A stretch of 64,000 bases of DNA from Actinoalloteichus hymeniacidonis (GTDB lineage Bacteria > Actinomycetota > Actinomycetes > Mycobacteriales > Pseudonocardiaceae), in the NCBI RefSeq assembly GCF_014203365.1, contig NZ_JACHIS010000001.1, positions 3,286,001 through 3,350,000 of the forward strand. Reading direction: 5' to 3'. Shown here piece by piece: positions 33,709 through 41,599 of this stretch. How positions within the stretch are numbered: the first letter of the stretch is position 1; each line of letters starts with the position of its first letter. The notes beneath the pieces are model-generated. The model was not told the DNA's origin. It worked only from the letters and a program-made list of their open reading frames with translations, and made no database searches. The position numbers and the translations under genes are program-made.

Positions 33709-34365
33709 GTGATCAAGCAGATCCTGCCGTCCGAGGTGGTCGCGGTGGATGTGCGGGAGGACCCGCCGGAGGCGACGCTGTTTCCCGAGGAGGAGGCTTT
33801 GGTCGCCGCCGCCGTGGAGAAGCGGCGCCGCGAGTTCCGCACCGTGCGGCACTGTGCCCGGCTCGCGCTGGCCGAACTGGATGTGCCGCCGTCGCCGTTG
33901 CTGCGTGGCGAGCGCGGGGCACCGATCTGGCCTGCGGGAATCGTGGGAAGCATGACGCACTGTGCCGGATATCGGGCCGCCGCGGTGGGCCGGTCAGAGG
34001 TGGTCTCGACGATCGGGATCGACGCCGAGCCGCACGACAGGCTGCCCGACGGAGTACTGGACGCGGTCTCGCTGCCCGCCGAGCGCGTCCGGCATGCCGC
34101 GTTGGCCGGGGCGGACGCCACCGTGCATTGGGACCGGATCCTCTTCAGCGCCAAGGAGAGCGTCTACAAGGCGTGGTTCCCGTTGACCGGCCGGTGGCTC
34201 GGTTTCGAGGATGCCGACATCACGATCGACGCCGAAGCGGGGGCCTTCCAGGCCCGGCTACTCGTCCCCGGCGACACCGCCGAAGGCCTGTATCTGACCG
34301 GGTTCGCGGGCCGATGGCTGGTTCAGGACGGCGTGGTGACCACGGCGATCGCCGTACTGCGCTGA
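33709..34365 (+). CDS. 4'-phosphopantetheinyl transferase, EntD/Sfp type
   Basis: Enzyme of 218 aa that loads CoA-derived phosphopantetheine onto carrier proteins. Motifs are SMTHCAGYRAAAVG, the Mg-binding IGIDAEPHDRLP and the FSAKESVYKAWFPLTGRWLGFEDADI block that defines the EntD branch. GTG 33709 has GAGGGAGA 5 nt upstream. With the thioesterase before it and the siderophore importer after it, its carrier protein is probably that of a siderophore NRPS, although such enzymes often serve many pathways. The iron box at 34500 lies downstream of it, so iron control of this gene is not shown. Confidence 0.92.
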   Translation: MIKQILPSEVVAVDVREDPPEATLFPEEEALVAAAVEKRRREFRTVRHCARLALAELDVPPSPLLRGERGAPIWPAGIVGSMTHCAGYRAAAVGRSEVVSTIGIDAEPHDRLPDGVLDAVSLPAERVRHAALAGADATVHWDRILFSAKESVYKAWFPLTGRWLGFEDADITIDAEAGAFQARLLVPGDTAEGLYLTGFAGRWLVQDGVVTTAIAVLR

Positions 34366-34499
34366 CGCCCGCCGTCCTCACCGTGGCCCTCGGACACACG
34401 ACGTTCGCCTGATCGGCGCGGTGGAGCGGTGTCGGCTCCCGACCCGATCGGGCCCCCGTGACCCGGGCCACGGCGGAAATCTCGAACCAACCCGGATAC

Positions 34500-34518
34500 T
34501 TAGGTTAGTCTAACCTTC
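34500..34518 (+). promoter_or_regulatory. Iron box (DmdR/IdeR-type operator)
   Basis: TTAGGTTAGTCTAACCTTC at 34500-34518 has perfect 7-1-7 dyad AGGTTAG-T-CTAACCT and matches the actinobacterial iron-regulator consensus TTAGGTTAGGCTAACCTAA at 16 of 19 positions. It is about 120 bp before the siderophore-binding protein start, so repression of the importer operon by iron-loaded DmdR/IdeR is expected. Confidence 0.85.
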
Positions 34519-34640
34519 ATTATCCGCCGGGCGTTGATCGCGCGTGGCACGGAAACCGGGTCGAGCGCGCTCGCATTATGCCTCGCCCGCCGTCGGCCGC
34601 TGCCCACGCCGTCAACCGGGACGAGAACGAGGACCATCGC

Positions 34641-35666
34641 ATGAACTCCGCCCTTGGCCGGTTACGCACGACCTCGGTGCTGATCGCCGCCGCACTCGTG
34701 GGACTCGCGGGCTGCGGTGCAGGCAACGACACCGGCACCGACACCACCGGAGGCGAGAGCGAGGGCGCGGTCACCATCCAGAGCGCACTCGGCGACGCCG
34801 AGATCCCCGCCGACCCGCAACGCGTCGTGACCCTCGGCCAGGGCTCCGCCGAGACCGCCATCGCCCTCGGCCGGATCCCCGTCGGCGTCGAGAGCTACGA
34901 ATGGGGCAGCGACGAGACCGGCTACCTGCCCTGGGTGCACGAGGCGATCACCGAGGCAGGCGGGGAGCTTCCGACACTGTTCACCGGCGGTGAGGACATC
35001 GACTTCCCCGCCATCGTGGAGTTGGCCCCCGACGTGATCCTCGCCCCCTGGTCGGGCATCACCCAGGAACAGTTCGACATCCTCAGCGACATCGCGCCCA
35101 CGGTCGCCTACCCCGACCTGGCCTGGAGCACCGACTGGGACGAGCAGATCGAGATCATCGGACGCGCCCTGGGCATGCCCGACGAGGCCGAGGAACTGAT
35201 CACCACCATCGACGAGCAGTTCGCCGAGGCGGCGGCCTCCCGCCCCGAGTACGCCGACGTCACCTTCTCCTACATCTACACCAACGGCCCTGGCACCCTC
35301 GGTGTCTTCCTGCCGGACGAGCAACGCGTCGCGATGGTCCGCAACCTCGGGCTCACCGTCGACCCGATCGCGGAGAGCTTCCCGGAGACGGAGGGAACCG
35401 ACTCGGCGTTGATCGGACTGGAACAGGCCGACCAGTTCGGCGACAGCGACCTGATCTTCACCTTCTACTCCGACCCCGAGACCCGGGAACAGATCGAGGC
35501 ACAGCCGCTCTACGGCTCCATCCCCGCCGTCGAACGCGATTCCCTGGTCGCCAGCGACGAGAACCCCTTCGTCACCGCATCCTCCATGATCAACCCGCTG
35601 ACCGTGCCGTGGGCGATCGACCGCTACCTGCCGCTGATCGACGACGCGATCAGCCGAATCGACTAG
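34641..35666 (+). CDS. Iron-siderophore ABC transporter substrate-binding lipoprotein
   Basis: Cell-surface lipoprotein of 341 aa that captures ferric siderophore for the FecCD/FecE importer encoded next. Signal and lipobox: TTSVLIAAALVGLAGC, Cys about residue 25. The class III periplasmic-binding (TroA-like) fold shows in PQRVVTLGQGSAETAIALGRIPVGV, ELAPDVILAPWSGITQEQFDIL and the long backbone helix EQIEIIGRALGMPDEAEELITTID. GAGGA lies 10 nt before ATG 34641; an ATG at 34578 would bury the signal. The first gene behind the iron box, it is followed by a permease 16 bp on. No siderophore type can be read from it. Confidence 0.93.
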   Translation: MNSALGRLRTTSVLIAAALVGLAGCGAGNDTGTDTTGGESEGAVTIQSALGDAEIPADPQRVVTLGQGSAETAIALGRIPVGVESYEWGSDETGYLPWVHEAITEAGGELPTLFTGGEDIDFPAIVELAPDVILAPWSGITQEQFDILSDIAPTVAYPDLAWSTDWDEQIEIIGRALGMPDEAEELITTIDEQFAEAAASRPEYADVTFSYIYTNGPGTLGVFLPDEQRVAMVRNLGLTVDPIAESFPETEGTDSALIGLEQADQFGDSDLIFTFYSDPETREQIEAQPLYGSIPAVERDSLVASDENPFVTASSMINPLTVPWAIDRYLPLIDDAISRID

Positions 35667-35682
35667 CCGGACCAGCCCCGAC

Positions 35683-36723
35683 GTGACCTCCGCCCCCACC
35701 ACCACCCGACCACGCGCCGCCCGACACGCCACCGCACGCACCGGCCGCTATCCCCTGCTGCTGGCCGCCTGCCTGGCGCTGTTGGGCGGGGCGGTCCTCG
35801 CCAGCCTGATCCTGGGCTCCCGCGTGACCACACCCGCCGATGTCCTCGCCGTGTTCGACGGCACGGCAGACCCATACCTGGTCACGGTCATCGAGAGTCG
35901 CTACCCGCGCACCCTGCTCGGCATCCTCGCCGGCGCCGGACTCGCGATCGCGGGCACCCTCCTCCAGGCCATCACCCGCAACCCACTGGCCGAACCGGGC
36001 CTGCTCGGGATCAACATGGGCGCGGCCGCAGGCATCGTGACCGCCACCGCGTTCCTCGGGGTCCAGGGCGCGACGACCACCGTGTGGTGGGCCCTGCCCG
36101 GCTCGATCCTGGCCGGACTGTCGGTCTACCTCATCGGCGCGGCCGGACCGGGCGCAGGCCTCGTGCGGCTGGTCCTGGCCGGCGCGGTGGTATCGGCCGT
36201 CCTCGCCGCCTACATCCAGGCGGTCACCCTCAGCCTCCCCGAGGCCTTCGACGGCTACCGCCACTGGGTGGTCGGCTCGCTGGCGGGCCGAGACTTCGAC
36301 CTGGTGTCCTCCGTCCTGCCGATCCTGCTCGTCGGCCTGGCCATCGGCGTCGTGTGCAGCCCCGCACTCAACGCCCTCGCCCTCGGCGACGAGACGGCGG
36401 CCTCACTGGGCGTCAACGCCACCGTCGTACGAGCAGCAGGACTACTGGCAGCCATCCTGCTCAGCGCGGCGTCGACCGCCGCAGCAGGCCCCATCGCGTT
36501 CGTCGGCCTCGCCGTCCCCCATATCGTGCGCGCACTGGTGGGCATCGACTTCCGCAGGCAGATCCCCTGTGCCCTGCTGCTCGGACCGACACTGCTGCTC
36601 GCCGCCGACGTGATCGGCCGCGTGCTGCTGCGCCCCCAGGAATTGATGGTCGGCGTGGTCGCCGCCTTCGCGGGCGCACCGTTGCTGCTGCTGACCGTAC
36701 GGCGAATGCGCGGTGACGCATGA
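35683..36723 (+). CDS. FecCD-family iron-siderophore permease, subunit 1
   Basis: Membrane subunit of 346 aa with about nine to ten hydrophobic helices. ESRYPRTLLGILAGAGLAIAGTLLQAITRNPLAEPGLLGINMGAA is the BtuC/FecCD signature, with DSYRHWVVGSL-like coupling region (FDGYRHWVVGSLAGR) and the C-terminal GPIAFVGLAVPHIVRALVG, the coupling helix that contacts the ATPase. GTG start 16 bp after the binding-protein gene. It overlaps the next permease by 4 bp (ATGA), indicating translational coupling and a heterodimeric channel. Confidence 0.92.
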   Translation: MTSAPTTTRPRAARHATARTGRYPLLLAACLALLGGAVLASLILGSRVTTPADVLAVFDGTADPYLVTVIESRYPRTLLGILAGAGLAIAGTLLQAITRNPLAEPGLLGINMGAAAGIVTATAFLGVQGATTTVWWALPGSILAGLSVYLIGAAGPGAGLVRLVLAGAVVSAVLAAYIQAVTLSLPEAFDGYRHWVVGSLAGRDFDLVSSVLPILLVGLAIGVVCSPALNALALGDETAASLGVNATVVRAAGLLAAILLSAASTAAAGPIAFVGLAVPHIVRALVGIDFRRQIPCALLLGPTLLLAADVIGRVLLRPQELMVGVVAAFAGAPLLLLTVRRMRGDA

Positions 36724-37781
36724 CCACCCACCTCGACCGGACCCGCCGACACCGCCGCCCCGGCCTGCGACTCGGCTCGGCCGTCATGCTCCCGATCCGG
36801 CCCCGCTCCGCGATGGTCGCACTGTCGCTTGTGGCGGCCACGCTCATCGGCGCCACCGCGACACTCACCCTGGGCACCCTCGGCGTCGCACTCGCCGACC
36901 TGGCCCGCCTGGCCACCGGCGACCTCGACCCGCAGACGGCGTTCGTACTCGAACGACTGCGTGGCCCTCGCCTCGTCGTCGCGATCGGCACCGGCTTCGC
37001 ACTGGGACTGGCGGGCGCCCTCTTCCAATCCGTGGCCAGGAATCCGCTCGGCAGCCCCGACGTGATCGGCGTCGGCAACGGCGCGGGCGCGGGCGCCGCC
37101 TTCTTCGGACTGCTGATCCCCGGGTTGATCCCGGTCCCCGTGGGCGCCGTGATCGGCGGCGCGGGCGCGGCCCTGCTGGTGTACTTCTCCACCGGCACCG
37201 GATTCCGCAACCCCGGCCGGCTCATCATCGCGGGCATCGGCGTGGCCGCGATGGCGACGGCCTTCACCCATTACGTGGTGTTCGTGGTCGCCCGCGATCA
37301 GGCCACGGTGCTCTCGGCCTACCTCAACGGCAGCCTCGCATCCCGTTCCTGGGAGCACGCCCTGACGATCGGACTCGCACTGCTGGTGCTGATCCCCTTC
37401 GTGATCGTCCTGGCCGACCGTGTCTCGATCACCGAGATGGGCGACGAGCTGGCCGACGGGCTCGGCGCCAACCCACGTGCGGCCAGGGCATGGGCGATCG
37501 TGCTGTCGGTGTTGCTGTCCGCGGCCGCCGTCAGCGTCGCGGGACCGATCTCCTTCATCGCCCTCACCGCACCGAACATCGCCAAACGGCTCTCGCGCAG
37601 CCCCGGCCCGAACCTCGTGCTCTCGGCGTTGACCGGGGCGTTGCTGCTGGTGCTGGCCGATCTGGGTGCGCAGCACTCCCCGCTCGGCGACGGCCTGCCG
37701 GTGGGCATCTTCACCATGGGAATCGGCGGGGTGTATCTCGGGTTCCTGTTGATCCGCGAATGGCGAAAGGGCGCGCTATGA
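36720..37781 (+). CDS. FecCD-family iron-siderophore permease, subunit 2
   Basis: Second channel subunit, 353 aa, same fold: LRGPRLVVAIGTGFALGLAGALFQSVARNPLGSPDVIGVGNGAGAGA near residues 80-125 and the ATPase-coupling loop AGPISFIALTAPNIAKRLSRSPGPN. About ten hydrophobic segments. ATG overlaps the previous stop by 4 bp, and its own stop overlaps the ATPase start by 4 bp, so the three genes are coupled. The pair with subunit 1 forms the ferric-siderophore pore in the cell membrane. Confidence 0.92.
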   Translation: MTTHLDRTRRHRRPGLRLGSAVMLPIRPRSAMVALSLVAATLIGATATLTLGTLGVALADLARLATGDLDPQTAFVLERLRGPRLVVAIGTGFALGLAGALFQSVARNPLGSPDVIGVGNGAGAGAAFFGLLIPGLIPVPVGAVIGGAGAALLVYFSTGTGFRNPGRLIIAGIGVAAMATAFTHYVVFVVARDQATVLSAYLNGSLASRSWEHALTIGLALLVLIPFVIVLADRVSITEMGDELADGLGANPRAARAWAIVLSVLLSAAAVSVAGPISFIALTAPNIAKRLSRSPGPNLVLSALTGALLLVLADLGAQHSPLGDGLPVGIFTMGIGGVYLGFLLIREWRKGAL

Positions 37782-38635
37782 CACTGCACCCCGACACGGA
37801 GGCCGGCGAGCGCTCCGATGCCGCAGGCACCGCGCCGTGCTGCCTGCGCGCCGACGGCGTGACACTCGGCTACGGCCGAGATCCCGTGGTGCGCGAACTG
37901 AGCCTGGACATCCCCACCGGCGGTCTGACCGTCGTCATCGGGCCGAACGGGTGCGGCAAATCCACCCTGCTCAAGGCGCTCGGCCGAGTGGTGGTGCCGA
38001 CCGAGGGCCGGATTCTGCTGCACGGCACGAATCTGCGTGGTCTGCGGGGCAAGGCCGTCGCGCGCCGTCTCGCCCTGCTGCCGCAGAACCCGATCGCCCC
38101 CGAACGCATCACCGTCCGGGAGTTGGTCGGCCGCAGCCGCTACCCGCACCACTCGCTGTTGCGGCAGTGGAGCGACGCCGACGACGTGGCGGTGAACCGG
38201 GCACTGGAACGCACCGACCTCGTCGCCAGCGCCGATCACCCGGTCGGCGAGTTGTCCGGCGGCCAACGCCAACGAGCCTGGTTCGCGATGGTCCTCGCGC
38301 AGGAGACCGACATCGTGCTGCTCGACGAGCCGACGACCTTCCTCGACATCGCCCACCAGTTCGATCTCCTCGAACTGTGCGCCCAGCTGCATCGCGACGG
38401 ACGCACCATCGTGGCGGTGCTGCACGACCTGAACCAGGCCGCCCGCTACGCCACCCACCTCGTCGTCATGAACGCCGGGACCGTGGTGGCCCAGGGTCCG
38501 CCCGCCGAGGTGCTGACCGCAGAGCTGGTGACGACGGTCTTCGGACTGGACTGCGATGTCATCGCCGACCCGCATTCCGGAAGTCCCCTGGTCATCCCGA
38601 TGCCCCGCCCACTGGCCGACCAGACGAACGCCTGA
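37778..38635 (+). CDS. Iron-siderophore ABC transporter ATPase (FecE/FepC type)
   Basis: ATPase of 285 aa energising the FecCD channel. Walker A is GPNGCGKST at 55-63; the Q-loop is LLPQNPIAPERITVRELVGRSRYPHHSLL, including the RxRxPH-like feature of iron importers; the signature is LSGGQRQRAWFAMVLAQ; Walker B is IVLLDEPTTFLD; and the switch His is in VLHDLNQAARYATH. The C-terminal VFGLDCDVIADPHSGSPLVIP is usual for FepC-like ATPases. ATG overlaps the stop of subunit 2 by 4 bp. It ends the operon, 25 bp from the convergent YciO gene, with no strong hairpin between. Confidence 0.94.
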   Translation: MTLHPDTEAGERSDAAGTAPCCLRADGVTLGYGRDPVVRELSLDIPTGGLTVVIGPNGCGKSTLLKALGRVVVPTEGRILLHGTNLRGLRGKAVARRLALLPQNPIAPERITVRELVGRSRYPHHSLLRQWSDADDVAVNRALERTDLVASADHPVGELSGGQRQRAWFAMVLAQETDIVLLDEPTTFLDIAHQFDLLELCAQLHRDGRTIVAVLHDLNQAARYATHLVVMNAGTVVAQGPPAEVLTAELVTTVFGLDCDVIADPHSGSPLVIPMPRPLADQTNA

Positions 38636-38660
38636 CGGGCGGCAGTCCGGCGTGGCGGCC

Positions 38661-39281
38661 CTATTCGAACCGCGAGGGGTCGCCCGCACCCCGGCGAACG
38701 ATGACCGGCTCGTCCTCGGAGAAATCGATCACCGTGGTCGGCTCCGTCCCACAGTCCCCCGAGTCGATCACCGCGTCCAGGCTGTGGTCCAACTCCTCCT
38801 TGATCTCCCAACCCTGGGTCAACGGCTCCTCGTGATCAGGCAGCAGCAGAGTGCTGGACAACAACGGCTCGCCGAGCTCGGCCAGCAACGCCTGAGTCAC
38901 GACGTGATCGGGAATCCGCACACCGACCGTCTTCTTCTTCGGATGCAGCAGCCTGCGCGGCACCTCCTTCGTCGCGGGCAGAATGAAGGTGTACCCACCA
39001 GGCGTGGAGGCCTTGACCGCCCGGAACACCGCATTGCCCACGTGCACGAACTGCCCGAGCTGCGCGAAATCCCGGCACATCAGGGTGAAATGGTGCCGAT
39101 CGTCGAGCCGTCTGATCGCCCGGATCCGATCGAGGCCGTCCCGGTTGCCCAGCTGCACGCCCAACGCGAAGCAGGAATCCGTCGGATACGCGATCAGCCC
39201 GTCGGACCGCACCAGGTCGACCACCTGCCCGACCGTGCGCCGCTGCGGGTTCTCTGGATGCACATCGAAATACTTCGCCAT
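38661..39281 (-). CDS. Sua5/YciO/YrdC family protein
   Basis: Protein of 206 aa of the YrdC dsRNA-binding fold, annotated in actinobacteria as L-threonylcarbamoyladenylate synthase. LVRSDGLIAYPTDSCFALGVQLGNRDGLDRIRAIRRLDDRHHFTLMCRDFAQLG is closest to the E. coli YciO branch, which lacks the KRxxSMN basic motif of true TsaC, and TPGGYTFILPATKEVPRRLLHPKKKTVGVRIPDH follows. YciO has little or no TsaC activity, so a tRNA t6A role is possible but not certain. It is convergent with the siderophore ATPase and has its own promoter. The 290-bp gap to the DUF1707 gene shows nothing else. Confidence 0.88.
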   Translation of the reverse strand: MAKYFDVHPENPQRRTVGQVVDLVRSDGLIAYPTDSCFALGVQLGNRDGLDRIRAIRRLDDRHHFTLMCRDFAQLGQFVHVGNAVFRAVKASTPGGYTFILPATKEVPRRLLHPKKKTVGVRIPDHVVTQALLAELGEPLLSSTLLLPDHEEPLTQGWEIKEELDHSLDAVIDSGDCGTEPTTVIDFSEDEPVIVRRGAGDPSRFE

Positions 39282-39571
39282 CCCAGGAGCTTAGGGGTGT
39301 CGGTGTGCGGCGGGGGATCACGTCGCGGCGAGTGCGGTGGGCGGCGGGATCGGTCGACCTGTCGAGATCGATGTTGGTGGAGAACACACAGAGACGACTG
39401 AACCGGATGGCCAACCTCCATGTACGTGGCGAACTGTCTTGGGCCACGGTGGCGACATCCGGTAAATCGCCGATTCTCGCTTGCCCATTCGCCCCCGGCC
39501 GAACGGCCGTCAGAGCCGGTGCCGGGCGCATACCTGCAAAGGGAACGTGAAATCTCTGCGAGAATGGCGCG

Positions 39572-40219
39572 GTGGAGGACGAGCAGATCGAGATTCGCAT
39601 CGGTGATCGTGAGCGCCGGAGTGTGGACGCCCGGTTGCGAGCGGCGCTCGATGACGGCGTCTTGACATTGACGGAGTACGACGAGCGGACCGCGCAGGCC
39701 TGGGGTGCACGGACTCGCGCGGAACTGGACGTACTCACCCGTGATCTCCCAGAGCCGACAACTACGGAAAACGAGGCGGACAAGAAGCCGGTCCCGCCCG
39801 AGGGCTCCCAGGCATGCGAGGAGACCAAGCCGGAGGAGGGCGGTCTCCTCTCTCGCATCATCGGCACGATGATCTCCGGCGTGGTGCTTGCAGGCGGAGC
39901 ATTCCTCGGCTGGCAGGTGCTGAATTCCGACGACGGCGCGGCGGTGTTCGGCAGGCAGACGATCCATATCGGCGCCGACGAGCCCAGTGTCGAGGTCGGC
40001 GCGTTGTTCGGTCGCCTCGAGATCGTTGTGCCCGATGACGTCCGGGTACGCACGGATGGTCCTTTCCTGTTCGGTCGGTCCAACTGCGAACAGGCATGCA
40101 TCGGCTCCGACGACGCGGACGAGGTGACGGTCACCGTGCGGGGTGCGATGGCCAGGGTCGACATCCTCACGCAGGAGGAGTTCGCGTCCGAGAGCCGCGA
40201 CCAGGACGAGGACGAATAA
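39572..40219 (+). CDS. DUF1707 membrane protein with cell-wall-active-antibiotics-response-like tail
   Basis: Protein of 215 aa. Residues 5-60 are DUF1707 (IRIGDRERRSVDARLRAALDDGVLTLTEYDERTAQAWGARTRAELDVLTRDLP). An acidic linker follows, then one membrane segment (RIIGTMISGVVLAGGAFLGWQVL), then an exterior domain with repeated Gly/hydrophobic beta strands (VFGRQTIHIGADEPSVEVGALFGRLEIVVPDDVRV) of the LiaF-like type. Such proteins are common in actinobacteria and probably sense or respond to envelope stress. GTG start without a strong ribosome site; GAGAAT lies 6 nt before it, consistent with a leaderless message. Confidence 0.8.
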   Translation: MEDEQIEIRIGDRERRSVDARLRAALDDGVLTLTEYDERTAQAWGARTRAELDVLTRDLPEPTTTENEADKKPVPPEGSQACEETKPEEGGLLSRIIGTMISGVVLAGGAFLGWQVLNSDDGAAVFGRQTIHIGADEPSVEVGALFGRLEIVVPDDVRVRTDGPFLFGRSNCEQACIGSDDADEVTVTVRGAMARVDILTQEEFASESRDQDEDE

Positions 40220-40342
40220 CAGCCGTCCACAGCGGAATCGGCCAGGAGGCCGACAGCGACGTTCCGGCGAACACGGGCCCCTCGGATTCAGCGCAGTCTC
40301 GGCGACCGAACGGCCGCTTGACGGTGGTGTGACCCACACCTA

Positions 40343-40362
40343 GCGTTGAAACCGCTTTCGGT
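40343..40362. promoter_or_regulatory. LacI-type operator upstream of the GH43-like gene
   Basis: CGTTGAAACCGCTTTCGGTG shares GAAAC..CTTTCGGT (14 of 20 positions) with the palindrome at 49698-49719. It lies 180 bp before the GH43-like start in a 322-bp gap that shows no other gene. It links this gene to the sugar-importer regulon. Confidence 0.55.
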
Positions 40363-40541
40363 GCCTGAAAAGGCACGTGAGAGCGTTCCATCGGACGCTG
40401 TTCTCCGTCGGCTCCGGTCGCGTGGTCGCGCGTTCCCCCGGGTGGATGATGCCGTGGCAGGTCCGGCGTTCACCGCATGCGGTCCGGTCGAGCGCGCCCG
40501 AGGAGCAGGTGGTCCGTTCGCCTTCGATCGAAGGGTCCGTC

Positions 40542-41549
40542 ATGGACAGTCCTGGTTTTCCCGACCGCCGACGAATGCTCAGAACAATGGGATTGGGCGC
40601 GACCGTCGCCGCAGCCACCCTCTCCGGCGGCCTCGTCGCCAATGCGGCCGCTCTCCCCCGTTCCGGTGGGCAACGGGCCGCGCAGCAGTGGAGCAACCCG
40701 ATCATCCAGCACATCCACACCGCCGATCCCGCCGTGCTGGTGCATCAGGATCGGGTGTATCTGTACGCCGGGCGGGATGTCGCCCCACCCGAGGCAGGCG
40801 ACTTCCTGATCAACGACTGGCATGTGTTCTCCAGCGACGACCTGAGCACCTGGATTGATCACGGCGTCCGGCTGAGTTGGCGGGATTTCTCGTGGTCGGA
40901 CGGCGCGGCCTACGCGAGCCAGTGTGTCGAGCGCGATGGCCGTTTCTACTGGTATGTGCCGATCTCCGATCGGGGCCCGGCGTGGTTCTCGATCGGCGTG
41001 GCGGTGGGCGATTCGCCGCTCGGTCCGTTCCGCGATGCACGAGGCACCCCGCTGGTCAGCGGTAGCGACCCGGGCGCGCCGACGCTCAACATCGACCCCA
41101 CGGTGTTCGTCGACGAGGACGGGCAGGCCCATCTGTACTGGGGTTCGTGGTGGGAGCTGCGCTATGCCCCGCTGGCGGACGACATGATCTCGCTCTCGGG
41201 TCCGGTCCAGACGATCACCGGGCTGCCCGGTTTCTGGGAGGCGCCGTTCCTGCATCGTCGTGGCGACCTGCACTACCTGTCGTACGCGGCTGGCGGCAAT
41301 CCCGCGACGATCGACTATGCGACCTCGCCGTCGCCGACAGGGCCCTGGACGTTCCGGGGCACCGTCAACGGCCGGGTGAGCAGCCCGACGAATCATCAGG
41401 CGTTTTTCGAGTTCCGAGGGCAGTGGTACATCGCCTATCACACCTCCGACCTGCCGGGCGGCACCCAGTTCCGCCGTTCGGTGTGTGTGGACCGGGTGGA
41501 GTACGACGCCGCCGGCCTGATGCGGCCCGTCCAGCAGACCCGGGGCTGA
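40542..41549 (+). CDS. Tat-secreted GH43-like five-bladed beta-propeller glycosidase
   Basis: Secreted protein of 335 aa. DRRRMLRTMGLGATVAAATLSGGLVANA is a twin-arginine signal. The mature part is a GH43/GH117-type propeller with the three expected acids: HTADPAVLVHQDRVYLYAGRD (general-base Asp), NIDPTVFVDEDGQAHLYWGSW (pKa-modulating Asp) and GFWEAPFLHRRGDLHYLSYA (general-acid Glu). Most relatives release L-arabinofuranose or xylose from plant polysaccharides. GAAGGG is 6 nt before ATG 40542. Its promoter carries a LacI-type operator, and the secreted HExxH protein follows after 50 bp, so they may be co-transcribed. Confidence 0.88.
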   Translation: MDSPGFPDRRRMLRTMGLGATVAAATLSGGLVANAAALPRSGGQRAAQQWSNPIIQHIHTADPAVLVHQDRVYLYAGRDVAPPEAGDFLINDWHVFSSDDLSTWIDHGVRLSWRDFSWSDGAAYASQCVERDGRFYWYVPISDRGPAWFSIGVAVGDSPLGPFRDARGTPLVSGSDPGAPTLNIDPTVFVDEDGQAHLYWGSWWELRYAPLADDMISLSGPVQTITGLPGFWEAPFLHRRGDLHYLSYAAGGNPATIDYATSPSPTGPWTFRGTVNGRVSSPTNHQAFFEFRGQWYIAYHTSDLPGGTQFRRSVCVDRVEYDAAGLMRPVQQTRG

Positions 41550-41599
41550 CCCTGTTCGACGAACCAGCGAATTCGTAGCCTCAATGATGAGGAGATGAC

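Noticed and set aside
34366-34499. Iron control of the PPTase and thioesterase genes
   Set aside because: The only iron box is downstream of both genes; none was found upstream of 32816 or 33709.
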